Shown: one piece after another, positions 18,301 through 19,042 of the stretch
Position numbering within the stretch: the stretch's first letter is position 1
How the letters are laid out: each line of letters begins with the position of its first letter
DNA from: Xanthoparmelia taractica
Lineage: Eukaryota; Ascomycota; Lecanoromycetes; Lecanorales; Parmeliaceae
Length of the DNA stretch: 19,042 nucleotides
Assembly (NCBI GenBank): GCA_033085395.1
Contig: JANQBS010000484.1
Location: forward strand, 1-19,042
Direction of reading: 5' to 3'
Position numbers and translations under genes: made by a program
Notes under the pieces: model-generated
Seen by the model: only the letters and a program-made list of their open reading frames with translations
What the model was told of the DNA's origin: nothing
The model's database searches: none

Positions 18301-19042
18301 GGGTTATATTAGATTACTTATAAAGATATAAGATAGGAAATTACTAATATCATGAAATAGTCTGGAAAATTTCTAATATATATAGAGATATCTTATAATA
18401 TAGATTCTTTCTTATATTAGGTAGCGAATAAGATAAGAAAATTTTAGATTAATATATAAGTTAGAGCGAAATTAGCTTAAGTAATTATTAAACTTCGATA
18501 TTTAATTAGTAATATTAAGATAAACTCTTTTCTAATTTAATCTCGCTAAGTAAATATAGCTATTCTAATAAATAATAGCTAGAATAATAACTATAATACA
18601 TTATTTTCTTATATTGCAATCTACGTAAGATCGTTAATTTAATCTCTTTTCTAATTATTTATAAAACGATTTTAAATTATCTCTCTTACTCTTTTCGCAG
18701 ATCTTTAATTTATAAAGATTAATTTTCTATTACTTTACGTTTACTTCTTTTTTCTTAATTAAAGAATAATTAATAAATAGAATTTTAATAAAAAAAAATT
18801 AATTTCTTACTTAAGTTAATCTAGAGAGTATTTTATTATTATTACTAATATAATTAATATTAGAAATCTCTTTTATCTAATAATTTCGAATTTTTTAATT
18901 AATCTATCTAGCTTCAAGTAATATATTAAGATCTCTCTCTAAATCCAGTGTATTTTATTCGTAGTTATTCTATTAATATTTTATATAAGAAATTATTATT
19001 AAGACTTAAAAGATTAAAGGCGAATAGCTTTTTTAATTATTA
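18301..19042. other. AT-rich, RIP-like stretch without a supportable gene
   Basis: Composition returns to AT-rich with few CA/TG. A short imperfect direct repeat is visible (GGAAATTACTAATAT at 18337-18351 and GGAAAATTTCTAATAT at 18364-18379). No frame, RNA gene or element end was supported up to the window edge. Confidence 0.5.

Larger units (their letters stand above)
1..19042. other. RIP-degraded AT-rich fungal heterochromatin (whole window)
   Basis: Seen: very high A+T, abundant TA, near absence of CA and TG, and retained CG. A direct count over 8881-9060 gives 0 CA, 0 TG and 6 CG; by contrast 17641-17760 holds 12 CA+TG. Known: RIP in Pezizomycotina converts CpA to TpA on both strands of duplicated DNA, turning CAA, CAG and TGG codons into stops. 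Inferred: most of the window is mutated transposon sequence. Islands at 17345-17810 and the short inverted-repeat elements are the exceptions. An AT-rich organelle or protist genome is less likely, because these would not show selective loss of CA/TG with CG kept. Confidence 0.9.

Noticed and set aside
1..19042. AT-rich organelle, endosymbiont or protist genome
   Set aside because: Selective loss of CA/TG with CG kept, stops almost exclusively TAA/TAG, and transition-only differences between repeat copies fit RIP and not simple AT drift.

Overview
This window looks like a repeat-induced point mutation (RIP) graveyard from a filamentous ascomycete (Pezizomycotina-type) genome: an AT isochore, or possibly centromere- or subtelomere-like heterochromatin. 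Most of it is extremely AT-rich (11 G/C in 60 bases at 9001-9060). CpA and its complement TpG are almost absent while CpG survives: 8881-9060 has no CA and no TG but six CG. That is the mark of C-to-T change at CpA on both strands. Related copies inside the window confirm it, because their differences are mostly C/T and G/A transitions. I found no intact protein gene, no rRNA or tRNA, and no CRISPR array.

Layout. (1) 1-77 is the right end of a short inverted-repeat element cut by the window edge. (2) 78-5801 is RIP-destroyed DNA. Its best relic is a minus-strand frame at 2853-4208 with nine 18-bp tandem repeats (3696-3857); only 3504-3917 is still open from an ATG. (3) 5810-6050 is a complete 241-bp copy of the short element, flanked by a perfect 8-bp direct repeat. 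(4) 6059-14481 is about 8.4 kb of RIP-destroyed DNA with plus-strand relic frames, including a seven-unit, 21-bp array (6405-6551) in which the last codon of every unit is now a stop. (5) 14482-14756 is a second complete copy (275 bp). (6) 14757-17344 is a mildly mutated stretch, a degenerate ~18-bp array, and another destroyed frame. (7) 17345-17810 is an island of ordinary composition (32 G/C in 60 at 17701-17760) that escaped heavy RIP; it has hairpins and a possible relic gene start. (8) 17911-18100 is a possible small inverted-repeat element, and 18217-18300 is a diverged, inverted relative of the short element family. The rest is AT-rich.

The genes do not work together as a system. The window records nested mobile DNA that was duplicated, mutated by RIP and then interrupted by short non-autonomous elements that kept their sequence. 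Frame calls for the destroyed coding regions are tentative. RIP lowers complexity so much that more than one frame can look protein-like, and I could not assign a protein family to any of them with confidence.
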